64,000 nucleotides of DNA from assembly GCA_023333565.1 (NCBI GenBank), contig JAJKFH010003080.1, positions 1 to 64,000 of the forward strand. Reading direction: 5' to 3'. The notes beneath the pieces were generated by a model. It saw nothing but the letters and a program-made list of their open reading frames with translations. It had not been told where the DNA came from and did no database searches. This stretch comes from Puffinus mauretanicus (lineage: Eukaryota; Chordata; Aves; Procellariiformes; Procellariidae). Shown piece by piece: positions 39,101 to 49,080 of the stretch. Each line of letters begins with the position of its first letter. Positions within the stretch are counted from its first letter, which is position 1. The position numbers and the translations under genes were made by a program.

Positions 39101-42100
39101 TATAGGTGTGGAAAAACAACACAGGGGTATTAGCTGAGCACGAGCTTTGCTTCCAGCTACGCTGGGGTGGGAACCCGGGCAGTAAGACACACGCTGCTCT
39201 CACACAGCTGGAAAGGCTCAAGGTCCACCCTCTGCACCATCCCCTTTCACCAACAACTGAACGACACCGGATCGTCATCCCGACCGCCTGCAGGAATTGG
39301 CTCGTTTGCACCCATACAGCGTAGGAAACGGCCGTGCCTGGTTCGTGGCAGGTTACAAACCACATTAACATTCGTACACCTTTAGTGCACGCTTCTGGGT
39401 AGCAAACCTCCCTGAGCAGAGAGGAGCGTGCAACTTACAACAAACGATAAACACACTAGCAAACGTGGCAGTCCGAAGCCATTCCATTAGCCACCTCTTT
39501 CTGCTGCTTTGGTCATTTGCACAACAAATGCAAATCTTTTCATCAAGAGACAAAATCGAGGGAAAAAGATGAAGAAAAAGGCGAAAGGAGCCTACAAAGA
39601 GAAGCAACAGCTCCAGCAGGGAAAAGGACTAGTGTGGATCCTGTGCACATCAAGTCACAGCCTTCCCAAGGCAGCTGCCAGCGCTGACACATTCAAGTGA
39701 CAAGTTGCACGCGGTGGTAACAGCTCTTGTATTTTTAACCAGTTTAACATTATTCTTGACATGAACAGAATGAAGACATTCCCAACCAAACACGAAGCGA
39801 TCGCACCATTTGGCACCTCTGATCTCCCCAGGCGGCTGGCTACAGAAGGCAGGAACCCTTCTGCACAGGGGACTATCAGACTCTGGCACCGATGCAGAAA
39901 AAAAGGATAACGCGAGTGAAAGCGGGGATGAGGGAGCTTGCTGCAGGCTGTAAAAGAGCAAACAGGAGGCCTGTTGCTGCCTCACCACAACAAGCAAACA
40001 CAACGCAAGAAGCGACCTAAGAAACGGCTGCCACAGCCCCGCACGTAGTCAATTTGATCACCCCCGTTTCGGCACGTCCATCAAGCTTGCCCCTTCAAGC
40101 AGTTGGTGAGTGGCAGCTGAAAGCTGAGGACCGCTGTGGCGCGGTGGTGCCTGCTGCTGCCAGTTCGGAGGGAAGAGTTCAGGCAAGCTCAGAGAAGAGG
40201 CACCCCGTTGTACAAAGCCCCCCCCTCCAGCCACAGCGCTCTCGGTCAGGACTCACTTGATTTTCAGTAAGTTGAGGGATTTGTTTTGTGACGCTGTGAT
40301 CTCTCCTGTCCTGTTTCTATTGGTGTAGACAGAAAACCCATTATTCCTGAAACCAAATTCTTTTGCAACCTGAAAGAAAGAGAAGAATGACAAGGTTTAA
40401 GATACCTCACACCCCCGGTCAGATGCTGAAAGCTGCTCAGAGCAAGCGTTAAGTCCAGGGCACTTCTATTGCAAAACTTTAGCTGAATTCATCCGCATTT
40501 CTGAAGAGCGCAGGATAACTGAGAAAAATAGAAACACTTAGTAACACAAGCAATCTATTAAAAAAAGCCACTTAAACAGAACGTGTCTCTCACTCACACC
40601 ACACAAATGCAGTATTTTATCTAAATCCAGGCAAGCGCTGTCATGACTAGAAGAGGGTGGGAAACTATCTTCTCCTGCATCCCAGTTCTCTCGCTCCAGC
40701 CTTGCCAGCACACACCAGCCAAGTCATTCTCCTCTTCCTATGACCAGAATTCCTTGGTCCAGATCTTCACCTCCGAGGAGCTTTTGCCCTCAGCTCCGCT
40801 CTCGCCTACCAGTTGCTACAAGAGTTTCACTCAAGCTCTTCCTGCTGTTCTCCTTTCTGTTTTTCTCCATTTGCCTCTTTTCTCCTGACGGAACTTACCC
40901 TCACGATAACCACCTCTCAGTCCCCATGCAGGTTTTTTCCCTGCTCATCCTCTCACCGGTTCGGTTTAAGGCTGCTTTACTCTTCATCAGTCAAATGCCT
41001 CTTCACAGCAATAGCAATTTTCACATTTGGCCACTTAAAAACATAATCAGTTTAAAAGTGGCGTTAAAGGTTTCTCTGGATGACAAGTTTCTTCCTAAAT
41101 CCTTAAGTTAATAGCCCTTATTTTTATTAAGTACATGTCCCTGTGGCTTTGGTAGGGCTCAGAGACAGTGACCGCACACAGGACAAATCTATCAAGCCAC
41201 AAACAGAACTGTCACATGAGCAAAGTCACAGAAAGCAGTTTCTCCCCCGTCAGCTTCGCTGCGATTTGTAGCAGCGAGTGATCTGCCATTTGAATGGAAG
41301 CGCGACTTTCAAATGGTTTATCTCCTGCGTTAGGCCTGCCAGAGTTAAATGTTAGCTCGTCAGGCCACAGACCTCACCAATTTTTTGGGGGGAGATAAAT
41401 CCCACAATACATTACCAAAAGGCTCTAGTTAGTTCCTAACTCGATTCTAACCTGAACACACCCGAGAGTTTACTTTTTTGGTACTCTTACCTAGGATGTG
41501 CTACAAAAGACAGAGAAGATTATCGAGGCCCTTTATTGCTCTGAAATGTGCTTTCTTGCACACTCCTTTTGCAGCTTCTCTGGCGTCACCAAGGAGGAGA
41601 TCCAAGTTAATTGCTAGCATAGAAGAAGCAATCTGATGCCTCTTTAATTACAGCTATCTAGCTAAATACGAAATCCACCATATGGATTAACATTTCAGTG
41701 TTAAAATCCACAGCTATTAATACACATAAATCTTAGGTGGTAAAATTTGCGACTTTTCTCTTTCAAGTATACCCTGTATCAGGAAAGAAAGTCAAACATT
41801 TCTTGTATTCAGCTCAGCAAGAAGATACAGTTTTCCCCAGATCAACAGGTAACTTTAGTGAGTGCTGATGCTTTTGTTCTGACGGTAGTGGTTGCAAGCA
41901 CGATTGTTCCACACTGCCTCGGGTAATATGAACCCTTGAAACCGAGCAGCTTGTTTTGCACAGGTTCCAGAGGTTTTGAAAGCAACGCTTTTTTCCTTGG
42001 GTGAGACTGTTCAGAGACTGCAGCGGGTGTCTCCGGCCCAGCCCTGAAATCCATCAGGATTTTCGCTTGGTCAGGGACCAAGCTTTGAACAAAGCAAATG

Positions 42101-44329
42101 ACTCACAAGCAGCAGCAGGTTTTAGTCTGCTCCCCTTCCACCTCGCAGGAGGAAAGGAAATCTAGCTGACTAAAAGAATGGCTCTTCAGGCACAGGAACA
42201 CAAAGCACGTTTCTTACGAAGCAAAGAAATCCTAATCTGAGGGTTCCAGGTTACAGCGGAGTTCCAGGAGGGAAGGAAATGGAGAACTGCTCACTCTTAA
42301 ATAGCAAACTTTAAACATTGAGCAGTTGCATCAGACCAAAGAACAAGCTACAGCCAACTCCAAATTTGACAACTCCAACACTCAGTGTGTTCTCCTCATC
42401 CCAGGGTGGAAATCTTTCCCAGGAGACCCCAGAGGCTCTCACATCGCCTTAAGATCTTGCCTTAATTCCTTCCTTGCTCTCTCCAAAACTATATTGGAAA
42501 ACCAGCAGCACACAAAGCACATTCAAATGATATTCGAAGCGCAAATCAAGCAGCTGAGTTTCAGCTGGATCACGCCTGAAGAGGCCAGTCCCTTGCAGCA
42601 GGGTTTGGCTATCAAACAGCTTTCCTCTGCCATTGCCAGCCTCTGCCTCCCCAGCTGCCGCTTCTTTGGGAGAACACTGAAAACGTGCCCTCGCCCAGGA
42701 AAGCTCCCACCCCGGGAAACTCCAACTGAAAAGCTGAGTAAGTTTTCTTCTTTAATTTTGTTATTTTCCCTCTGGAACAGCAATGAGAAAACTGGTTTTG
42801 GCTACACCAATAAAAATGCCGTTTTCCGCAAGGCACGCCAGTCCTCGCTGCCCTCAACACATTTGCCCAGCGAGGTGACATGCGCATCTCCCACGAGAGA
42901 GAGCCGCGGCGCAGGCTGAGCCGCAGGAGCCCTGCCTCGTCCCGCAGGCGAGCGGGGAAGGCGCAGCAGAGGCTCGGGGGTACCTTCTTGAGGAACGTCG
43001 CCACCGTTTCTCGCTTCGTGGCCGTGATGCGCTTCACTCCTTCCGGCGACTGCACGCGGATTATCTGCGGGGTTAAGAGGACAGCCCGAGTTAGTGACGG
43101 GGGGGACAGAGCCCACCCTGTGCTCGCAGAACGCAGACCATCCCCACCGCTCCTCTCTCCTGCTTTTAACGATGCTCTTCGTAAGGAAGCGCAAATACAC
43201 AAGGAAGTAATTTGCTCGTGGGAGCGCAGCACTGGACTGATGTTTGCAGGATGAATTCCCCTAATGCACGAGGCACGGCAAGAAGTTGGCACCGAGAAAG
43301 ATGCTAACGCCGCTTTTTTTTGTCAAAGCTCTGACCTCAGTCGTGGAATTAAACTTTCAGGAGGGTGAATCAGAGCTCCCACAGGAGCGATTTATTCCGT
43401 GCCTACACACAAACACTGACCTAACTGGTGCTAATGGGCACCTGCGCCGTCGTTATGTTTCAACCCAGTTACTGACGCGCGACTTCCATTGCTAATGAAA
43501 AGACGAGGAGAAAAGCCTCAAGGCTCAGGCTACTCCTGTGCAACACCAAACAGCAGTTTTGCTGCAACCTTAAGTCAGAGATGGGAAAAACTGGCAGCTT
43601 TTGGGAGAAAAGGCCGGGGACAATTCTTTACATACTGGCAGGGAAGCGGCAAACGTAAACGTCAGAGTCCTCGTGCTGCCGGGGACCAGAGAAGCGACTC
43701 ACGTTGCTCTAAAGCGCACGTTCACCTGCTGATGTGTAACGCAGAGCCACGCTCCGGATGGCAACGTGCGTGCTGGAAGGAGGGACACGGGAGGACACGG
43801 GAGCTGCCGGCGTCCCGGCATTACCTCGCAGGAGCCCCTTCACACTCTCCCAACTTCCAGGACGGGAGCAAGCCCGGCCTGACGGGAGCGGGAGACCTTT
43901 ACGGTACCGACGAGCCCCTTCTCCCGCCATGTCGGCACCGCGGCCAAGCTCGGGCACCTTCCCCCGAGACATCCCCGCCCCGGGCTGAGCAGGACCCCGG
44001 GGTCACGGTCCCAAACCCCACACGCTCCGAGGGGGCACTTCCTTGGGGCAAAAACACGGGAAATCCGTCCACGGCACCGCTCCGGGGGGCTGCCCGGCTC
44101 GGACACCGCCAGCGCCGGCCGGGCCCGGCCCCGGGGGTGCTGCTCTCCCGGTCGGCTCCAGGCGGGATGCCCCGTCCCCAGACGCCAGCGCGGCGCCGGG
44201 GCAGCCCGGTGCGGTCCTGCCGGGCCGGGTGAGCGCGGCCCGGCCCCGCCGCCCCACAGGAATCTGCTGCCTCATCGCCCCTCCCCCCGGCCGCCGCCGC
44301 CCGGCCCCACTCACGATCGTCTCCGCCAT
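15122..44329 (-). CDS. NPLOC4: NPL4 homologue, ubiquitin recognition cofactor of p97/VCP
   Basis: Seventeen coding exons (minus strand): 44329-44315, 43064-42984, 40369-40257, 39099-38920, 36482-36434, 35619-35525, 34285-34162, 33561-33382, 31854-31768, 30149-30078, 29361-29235, 27256-27096, 19972-19901, 18078-17983, 16922-16806, 15773-15671, 15279-15122. They total 1,830 bp, 609 residues (human 608). Exon 1 encodes only MAETI. Exons 2-4 form the UBX-like domain ([20 protein letters not shown]), exons 5-7 the zinc-binding NPL4 finger ([29 protein letters not shown]), exons 8-14 the MPN-like and C-terminal NPL4 core, and exon 17 the NZF finger ([20 protein letters not shown], four Cys) that binds ubiquitin. 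With UFD1, NPL4 recruits polyubiquitinated substrates to p97 for unfolding in ER-associated degradation and other nuclear and cytosolic extraction. No frame damage seen. The promoter is CpG-rich. Confidence 0.97.
18842..18857 (+). repeat. Poly(T) run
   Basis: Sixteen consecutive T in NPLOC4 intron 13; isolated, without a recognisable retrotransposon body beside it. Confidence 0.8.
20460..20765. promoter_or_regulatory. AT-rich candidate conserved element in NPLOC4 intron 12
   Basis: About 300 bp of strikingly AT-rich, non-repetitive sequence with many homeodomain-type cores: TTAATCATAAAATGACAATT, three AAATCAT copies (about 20672, 20694, 20716) and two CATTAAAG copies. It resembles an ancient enhancer in texture, but this judgement rests on composition only. 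The rest of intron 12 (19973-27095) holds no gene I can see, apart from the ancient repeats listed. Confidence 0.25.
22484..22489 (+). other. AATAAA hexamer in plus orientation within NPLOC4 intron 12
   Basis: GTTAATAAAGCCC is a canonical poly(A) hexamer antisense to NPLOC4. No coding exon or splice pattern is visible on the plus strand upstream, so it is either chance or the end of an antisense non-coding RNA or old repeat. Confidence 0.15.
22545..22640 (+). repeat. Diverged MIR/L2-like ancient repeat fragment
   Basis: Sequence around GCACAGATAG...GACGCACAGAAACGAAG...TTTTCCAAGAG...GTCAGTGAG follows the order of words in the conserved MIR/L2-type segment (acagatgaggaaactgaggcacagag...cttgcccaag). 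Similarity judged by eye; the copy is old. Confidence 0.4.
22935..22990 (+). repeat. Second MIR/L2-like fragment
   Basis: ACATTTAACAGATGACGAGCC followed by AAGGCCCAGACACC resembles the same ancient-repeat segment (cattttacagatgaggaaactgaggcccagag). It lies about 300 bp from the previous fragment in the same intron. Confidence 0.35.
24590..24830. promoter_or_regulatory. AT-rich candidate non-coding element in NPLOC4 intron 12
   Basis: Non-repetitive AT-rich block with TGTATGCATAATTGTTC (octamer/homeodomain-like) and TCCAATTAGAATAAATTTG. No open frame or repeat body. Candidate conserved element from composition alone. Confidence 0.2.
29589..29607 (+). repeat. Poly(T) run
   Basis: Nineteen consecutive T in NPLOC4 intron 10, preceded by a short purine/pyrimidine-mixed GC segment. 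It could be the reversed tail of an old retrotransposed copy, but no body is recognisable. Confidence 0.75.
34414..34440 (+). repeat. Short ancient interspersed-repeat-like motif
   Basis: TTCAGAGGATCTCAAAGCGC resembles the ggatctcaaagcactttac word found in old vertebrate SINE/LINE fragments. Only a short match, so tentative. Confidence 0.2.
35313..35388. repeat. A22 run followed by T-rich runs
   Basis: Twenty-two A at 35313-35334, then A/G-rich sequence, then T8 (about 35360-35368) and T13 (about 35375-35387). The A and T runs face each other and could fold as a hairpin in RNA. It lies about 140 bp before NPLOC4 exon 6 on the downstream-intron side. A length-variable microsatellite is likely. 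Confidence 0.75.
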
Positions 44330-45023
44330 GGCGCTGCCCACCGGCGACCGGGGCTCGCCGCGCCGTCCAACTACCGGCCCGACCCGCCGCGGCCCAGCCC
44401 GCTCCGCTCCGCTCCGCGCCGCCTTGCCCGGCCCGGCCCGCTCCGGCCCGCCGCCTCCCGTGCCCGGCCCACCGCCTGCGCCGCCGCCGCCCGGGCCCCG
44501 CGTCCCAGCGCCCGCGTTCCGCCGCGCGAGGGTTCCTAGCCCGGGCGGGGCGGTGCACCCGTCACAACCGCCCCCCGCTCTGCCTCCGTGCCACCGCCAC
44601 AGTTGTCCCCCGTGCTGCTTCGGTGCCACAAATAGGGCCGTCCCCCCGACACCGCCGCGCCCGTCCCTTCGTTCCGTCCACAACCCGGCCCCCCCGGGTC
44701 TCCCCGCTGCGGGGCCCGGCCCGGGCGTGGGGCCCCTCGGTGCCCCCTCGCCCCCGGCTCGGGGGGGCTCCCATCGGCCGGGCAGCGGGATGTGGGCTCT
44801 GCTGGGGCCTGTCCCCCCACTCACCCCAACCCCCCACGCATCCTGCTGTGCCCTCGTTACCGACCCCGCTAACGGGGCGGCGGGCATGGGTGCTGCAGTG
44901 GGGCCGGGCAGGAGCGGGCCCAGCTGTGGGGCCGGGAGCCGCAGCCCTATTTAAGCGCCGGCCACAGCCCCTCACATGATGGGAGTGTGACTGCCCGGGC
45001 CTGAGCGCCGGGCTGGGAGCAGG
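44330..45023. promoter_or_regulatory. CpG-island interval between divergent NPLOC4 and TSPAN10
   Basis: The two start codons are 694 bp apart and transcribed outwards. The NPLOC4 side is a dense CpG block with many GC boxes. The TSPAN10 side carries TATTTAAG at 44948-44955, TATA-like and about 70 bp before the TSPAN10 ATG, and TCACATGA at 44972-44979, a perfect MITF/TFE M-box. Promoter function is inferred from position and motifs. Confidence 0.55.
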
Positions 45024-46482
45024 ATGGCGCTGAGCAGAGCGTGGCTCTCCCGGCCCCGCGGCGGGGAAAGCACCCGGCTGCTGCCCCAGGTAACGCCGGG
45101 GCCCTGCGGGACCCCCGGTCCCCTCGCTTGGGACCCTCAGCCCACACTCCTGCCCCATGCACCCTGGGTGCTGGGTGCCAGGGTGCTGGCTCCATGCTGG
45201 AGCCCGCAGCACCCGCATCCCTGGGGGTCTCCATGGGGATGAATCTGGGGGTCCCTGTTAGGGGCAGGGTCTCTGGGAGAGCACCCACACGCTCCCCATC
45301 TGCTCAGACCCCCGGGTCTCCGTGACGGGCGTGGGGGGTGGATGTGGGGCACCCTGCGCAGGGGGCCCTTGCAGAGGGGGTGCATGGTGGCTCCAGGAGC
45401 CTGTGACAGCCTCGGGCTGGGGGGTGCACGGGCTAAGGGGGGGGGGCGTTTCTGGGGGTCTGCTGGGGCTGCCCCGCTGGCTCGTCTGTCCGTGCAGGCG
45501 TCCAGGCTGGTGGAGCTGCCCTACTCCTCCTCCTCCTCCGACGATGACAGCTCGCTGGCTGGGGACACGGACCTTCCCGCGGCCGAGCAGGACCCTGCGG
45601 TGTGGTGCCCTGTCACCCCCAAGCCGGGCATGTTCAGCCAGTGCGTGCGGTACCTCGCCTTCCTCTGGAACCTCCTCTTCCTCCTGCTGGGCCTGCTGGC
45701 CCTGGCTGTGGGAGTGTGGGGGCTACTGGCCAAGGGCTCGCTGGGGGGGGAGCGCCTGGCCCCGCTGGGCTCCGACCCCATGCTGCTCTTCGTGCTGGCG
45801 GGGCTGGGGGCCAGCACCATCTCCCTGGCCGGCTGCTTGGGCGCCCTCCGCTCCAGCCCCTGCCTGCTGCGCTTCTTCGTGGGGGCCGTGCTCGCCTTCG
45901 TGGGGCTGGAGGTGCTGGGGGGGCTGCTGCTGTTGGCAGCGCGGCGCCGGCTGCGGGACGCCCTGCGGGACGCCCTGCTCCTCTGCCTCCTGCGCTACCA
46001 GGAGGAGCCCGACCTGCGGTTCCTGGTGGACGAGGTGCAGCGGAGCCTGCGGTGCTGCGGCCTCGGCTCCTACCGCGACTGGGAGACCAACCCGTGAGTC
46101 GGGGTGCCGGGGGGGGGCTGTCCCTGCACCGGGAAGGTGCGTGGACCCGGCAGCTCTCCTTGTCTGTCCCCGCAGGTACTTTAACTGCAGCGCGCCGGGA
46201 GCGCAGGCGTGCAGCGTCCCTGCCTCCTGCTGCCTGGACCCCTGGCAGAACGGCACCGTCGCCAACGCCCAATGCGCCTTCGGGGCCCTGCGCCTGGGGG
46301 ACGCGGCGGCCGGCACCGTCGTGCACCTGGGGGGCTGCGTGGCACAGCTCAGCGCCTGGCTCCGCGGCCAGGCGGGCGGCATCGTGGCCGGCGCGGCCGT
46401 GCTGGTGCTGGTTGAGGCCGCTGGTGTGCTCATGGCGCTGAAGGTGCTCGGAGACATCGCACCCGTCGGGGTGCAGGGTTGA
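45024..46482 (+). CDS. TSPAN10: Tetraspanin-10 (oculospanin)
   Basis: Exons 45024-45089, 45498-46093, 46176-46482 give 322 residues. It is a four-pass membrane protein: an acidic serine-rich N-tail (SSSSSDDDSS), TM1 (YLAFLWNLLFLLLGLLALAV), TM2 (LLFVLAGLGASTISLAGCLG), TM3 (LLRFFVGAVLAFVGLEVLG), a large extracellular loop and TM4 near the C-terminus. The loop has CCG, PASCC and eight cysteines in total with two sequons (NCS, NGT), the signature of TspanC8 tetraspanins, which escort ADAM10 through the secretory pathway. In mammals the gene is expressed in retinal pigment epithelium and melanocytes. The start at 45024 is chosen because its exon ends in a clean GTAACG donor in phase; an upstream-open frame continuous with exon 2 exists but lacks a better start. 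Human TSPAN10 is about 355 aa, so the N-terminus here is shorter or differs. Confidence 0.9.
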
Positions 46483-46555
46483 GGGTGTGCGGGCTGCCAC
46501 CCGGGGTGGGGGACACCGTGGGGTCGGGGATGTGTGGGGGGCTGATCCAGCCCAA

Positions 46556-46561
46556 AATAAA
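46556..46561 (+). terminator. TSPAN10: Poly(A) signal AATAAA of TSPAN10
   Basis: Canonical hexamer 74 bp after the TSPAN10 stop codon and only 126 bp from the convergent PDE6G signal. Confidence 0.8.
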
Positions 46562-46687
46562 CCTCATCAGAAGCCTGAACCCCATCCATGTCCTGTCCAT
46601 CCCGCCCTGCGGCTCGGGGAGACGCTTTCCGTCCGCATCCCTGCCAACCCCCCAGACCATGACACCGGGCTCCCGCTCGTTCTGGGT

Positions 46688-46693
46688 TTTAAT
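46688..46693 (-). terminator. PDE6G: Poly(A) signal ATTAAA of PDE6G
   Basis: TTTAAT on the plus strand reads ATTAAA on the minus strand, about 92 bp after the PDE6G stop codon. Confidence 0.7.
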
Positions 46694-46784
46694 GAGCATT
46701 TCTCCAGGCTGAGCCCCGCCGTGCGGACGGGGCGGCTTCTACCTACACAGCGCTACGGGGTGGGCAGCGGTGGCCGCGGCCTGC

Positions 46785-47267
46785 CTAGATGATGCCGTAC
46801 TGAGCCAGCTCGTGCAGCTCCAGGTGGCTGAAGGCTTCCCAGGGACAGATGACGGTGATGTCTGGGGAGAGGAGAAAGGCTGCGTCAGCACGGCCCCCCC
46901 AGCCCGGCCGCGGGCGGCTGTGCCTGCAGCGAGCCCCGCTGCAAAGGGGGGATGGGACCCCATACCTGTTCCCAGCCCCTCCATGCCCGGGATGTCGTCG
47001 CCGAACCTGCAAGGAGAGAGAGCGTCTGCCCTGACCCCTGGCAGCCCCCACCCACCCCAGGCTGGCACCTACAGCCGCGTTCCCCCCACCGCCGTGGGTC
47101 CCGGGGCTCTGCCCCACTCACCCCTGCACCCCCTTTTTGGGGGGCTTGCTTTTGAACTGCCTTGTCTGCCTCTGCTTGAATTTGGGTGGTCCCTTCCGGG
47201 GGGTGGCGGGTCCCCCGGTCACCCTCGTGGCTGATTTGATCTCTGGCTTGGGGGGCTCCAGGCTCAT
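46785..47267 (-). CDS. PDE6G: Rod cGMP phosphodiesterase 6 inhibitory gamma subunit
   Basis: Exons 47267-47122, 47006-46966, 46861-46785 encode 87 residues, the same length as mammalian PDE6G. The proline/lysine-rich middle ([20 protein letters not shown]) binds PDE6 catalytic subunits and transducin; the acidic linker and the C-terminal [18 protein letters not shown] block the catalytic pocket and are conserved. It acts in rod outer segments as the brake on PDE6 that activated transducin relieves. [14 protein letters not shown] and the GII end favour PDE6G over the cone paralogue PDE6H, and the position beside TSPAN10 agrees. An acceptor at 47349-47350 (ctccatcag|gtgtgagg) suggests a non-coding first exon further upstream, as in mammals. 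Confidence 0.96.
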
Positions 47268-48249
47268 GGCTGTGCCGGGGCCGGCAGCCTGCCCCGGGTC
47301 GCGGTTGTCCCTGCGGGTCCGGCGCTGGCACGGGACGGTTCCTCACACCTGATGGAGGGGAGATGTGGGGGCACCGGGGGGGCATCGGCTTCTTCTACCA
47401 CCCATGGGCACCCGCTCCCACCCCGTCCTGCCCCTCGGCTGATCGGCTTTCCAGGCCGCCGTGGGGGAGAGCCCCCTGCCCGCAACCTTGACTTAGCCCA
47501 GCTCAGAGCCCGCTGATCCCCTTACCCCAAAGGCAGGGAAAGGCGTCCCGGGGGGCAGCGGAGCCCTCGGGGCCGTTCCCCCAGCCCTTGCCCCCCGCCC
47601 CTGCGTGGATGTGACACCCGGGGAGCCCCTCGCCGGCACTGCCGGGAGCCCCCCCGGCCCCGGGGGTCTGTGCCGAGCCGCGTGTGCCGCGGCGGGTTGG
47701 CATCGGTGCGGCCGTGGGAGCGAGGCGTCCCTCAGGGCTCGTTTGCAGCAGGGTTTTGGGGTTTTGGGGACGGTGGGCACCCTCGGGACCCGTGCTGGGA
47801 CGCAGGCGGCCGTGGTGGCGGGGGGAGCGGAGGGTGGCAGCTGAGGCGGACATCGCAGGGCAGCACACGGGCTCCGTCCCGCTGCAGTTGTGCCTCTTCT
47901 GGGCACGAGTGCGGGAGTTTCGTGGCACAAGAGACGGCTCCGGCATCGGTGCGAGGGGGTTCGGCCCTGCCGCGGAGCCCAGCGGCTGAGCACGGGCCCC
48001 GGGCAAGAAGGGACCCGGCCCGGGGAGATGCCAGAGATGCTGCTGCAGGTTGCAGGAGCGGGAGGCAACAGCACGATCCTGCCCTGGGAGCCCCGGTGCC
48101 GCTGGGACTGGGTCCCATTCCCCGCATGGAGCAGAGCCCCGGACTTACGCAGCCGCCGCGGTGCCCAAGGCCAGCGCTGCTCCGCAGGAGACCCTTCGTC
48201 CCGCTCCCGCTGGCACGCGTCCGATAGATGCTCTGCGTGGCTTTTAGGG

Positions 48250-48330
48250 GAGGGCAGATTTATCCTGCTCGGGGGTAATAGGATTATTTATGTCCCTTCT
48301 TTTCAAAGGGGTAATCTGATGGGTGGGACG
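48250..48330. promoter_or_regulatory. Islet with CRX/OTX-like sites upstream of PDE6G
   Basis: GGATTA (48281-48286; TAATCC on the minus strand) within GGTAATAGGATTATTTATG, plus GTAATCTGATG (48311-48321) and CAGATTTATCC, all inside GC-rich surroundings and about 1 kb upstream of PDE6G. CRX and OTX2 recognise TAATCC-type sites in photoreceptor genes; activity here is inference. Confidence 0.35.
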
Positions 48331-48949
48331 GGGGCGGGGGGGTGGGAGGGGGTGTCTGGATTAGTGCCGCTGCGGCTGATGGCGTCAGGACGGGCAGAAA
48401 ATCACCCGTGGGTGATCCTGCCTCCTCTCCCCAAACCACTAAGGCGTCTCTCCCAGCGGACCCCCACTGCCCAAGAGTGCCCACGCGATCGCAGGGGCAG
48501 GGACGGGACCCCCAGCCTGTCCGGGACCACGGAGCGGCTCTCCACAAGGAGCTGCGAGCCGGGAACCAACCAACCTTTGTGGGTTGACCCCAAGGGCAAG
48601 GCACTAACGCAGGCAGCCGCAGGCAGGCTGTGCCGGGAAATACCGGAGCTGAAACCACCGGGACGTGCCAGGCTTTCAGCCTGTGCCCTGTGCTTGGTGC
48701 CCAGCACGGTGCGGCCCCGAAAGCGAGGGCTGCGGGGTGCTGCTGCCGCGGCTCCTGCCTGCAGACGCTGCCAGACTCTACCCTGGCCTGGGTGGAGGTC
48801 CTGGCACCAGAGCCTTCTCCCTGCCGGTGCCACCGCGGACGCCTTCACCCGGGGATCGCCCGAGTCCTGCCTGGCTGAGGGTGTCTTGGGCCAAAATTTG
48901 CCCACCCTGCCCAGCAGCCCCGCTACCCGCAGGACGGTATCACTCCAAA

Positions 48950-49080
48950 GCTTCCCTTAATCCCAGCGCTAAAGCAATTACAAAAAGGAATAATCTCAGT
49001 ACACTTTAATTGAACTTCAGCCCCTGCCACTAATTGCAATTAGTTGGACTCCAACAAATAGGATTACAGGGAGAGTTTTC
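48950..49080. promoter_or_regulatory. Candidate retinal enhancer: CRX-like sites and a homeodomain palindrome
   Basis: A 130-bp AT-rich islet in GC-rich DNA. It holds TAATCC (48958-48963), CAATTAC, GGAATAATCTC, TTTAATTG, the perfect 14-bp palindrome CTAATTGCAATTAG (49030-49043; two CTAATTG half-sites), and GGATTA (49061-49066). The site mix (paired-type Q50 and K50 homeodomain) is typical of photoreceptor enhancers bound by CRX/OTX2 and RAX/VSX/LHX factors. About 1.7 kb upstream of PDE6G. Confidence 0.45.

Noticed and set aside
47751..47769. GGGTTTTGGGGTTTTGGGG resembling a ciliate-type telomere repeat
   Set aside because: Two units only, not the vertebrate TTAGGG type; a chance G-rich stretch.
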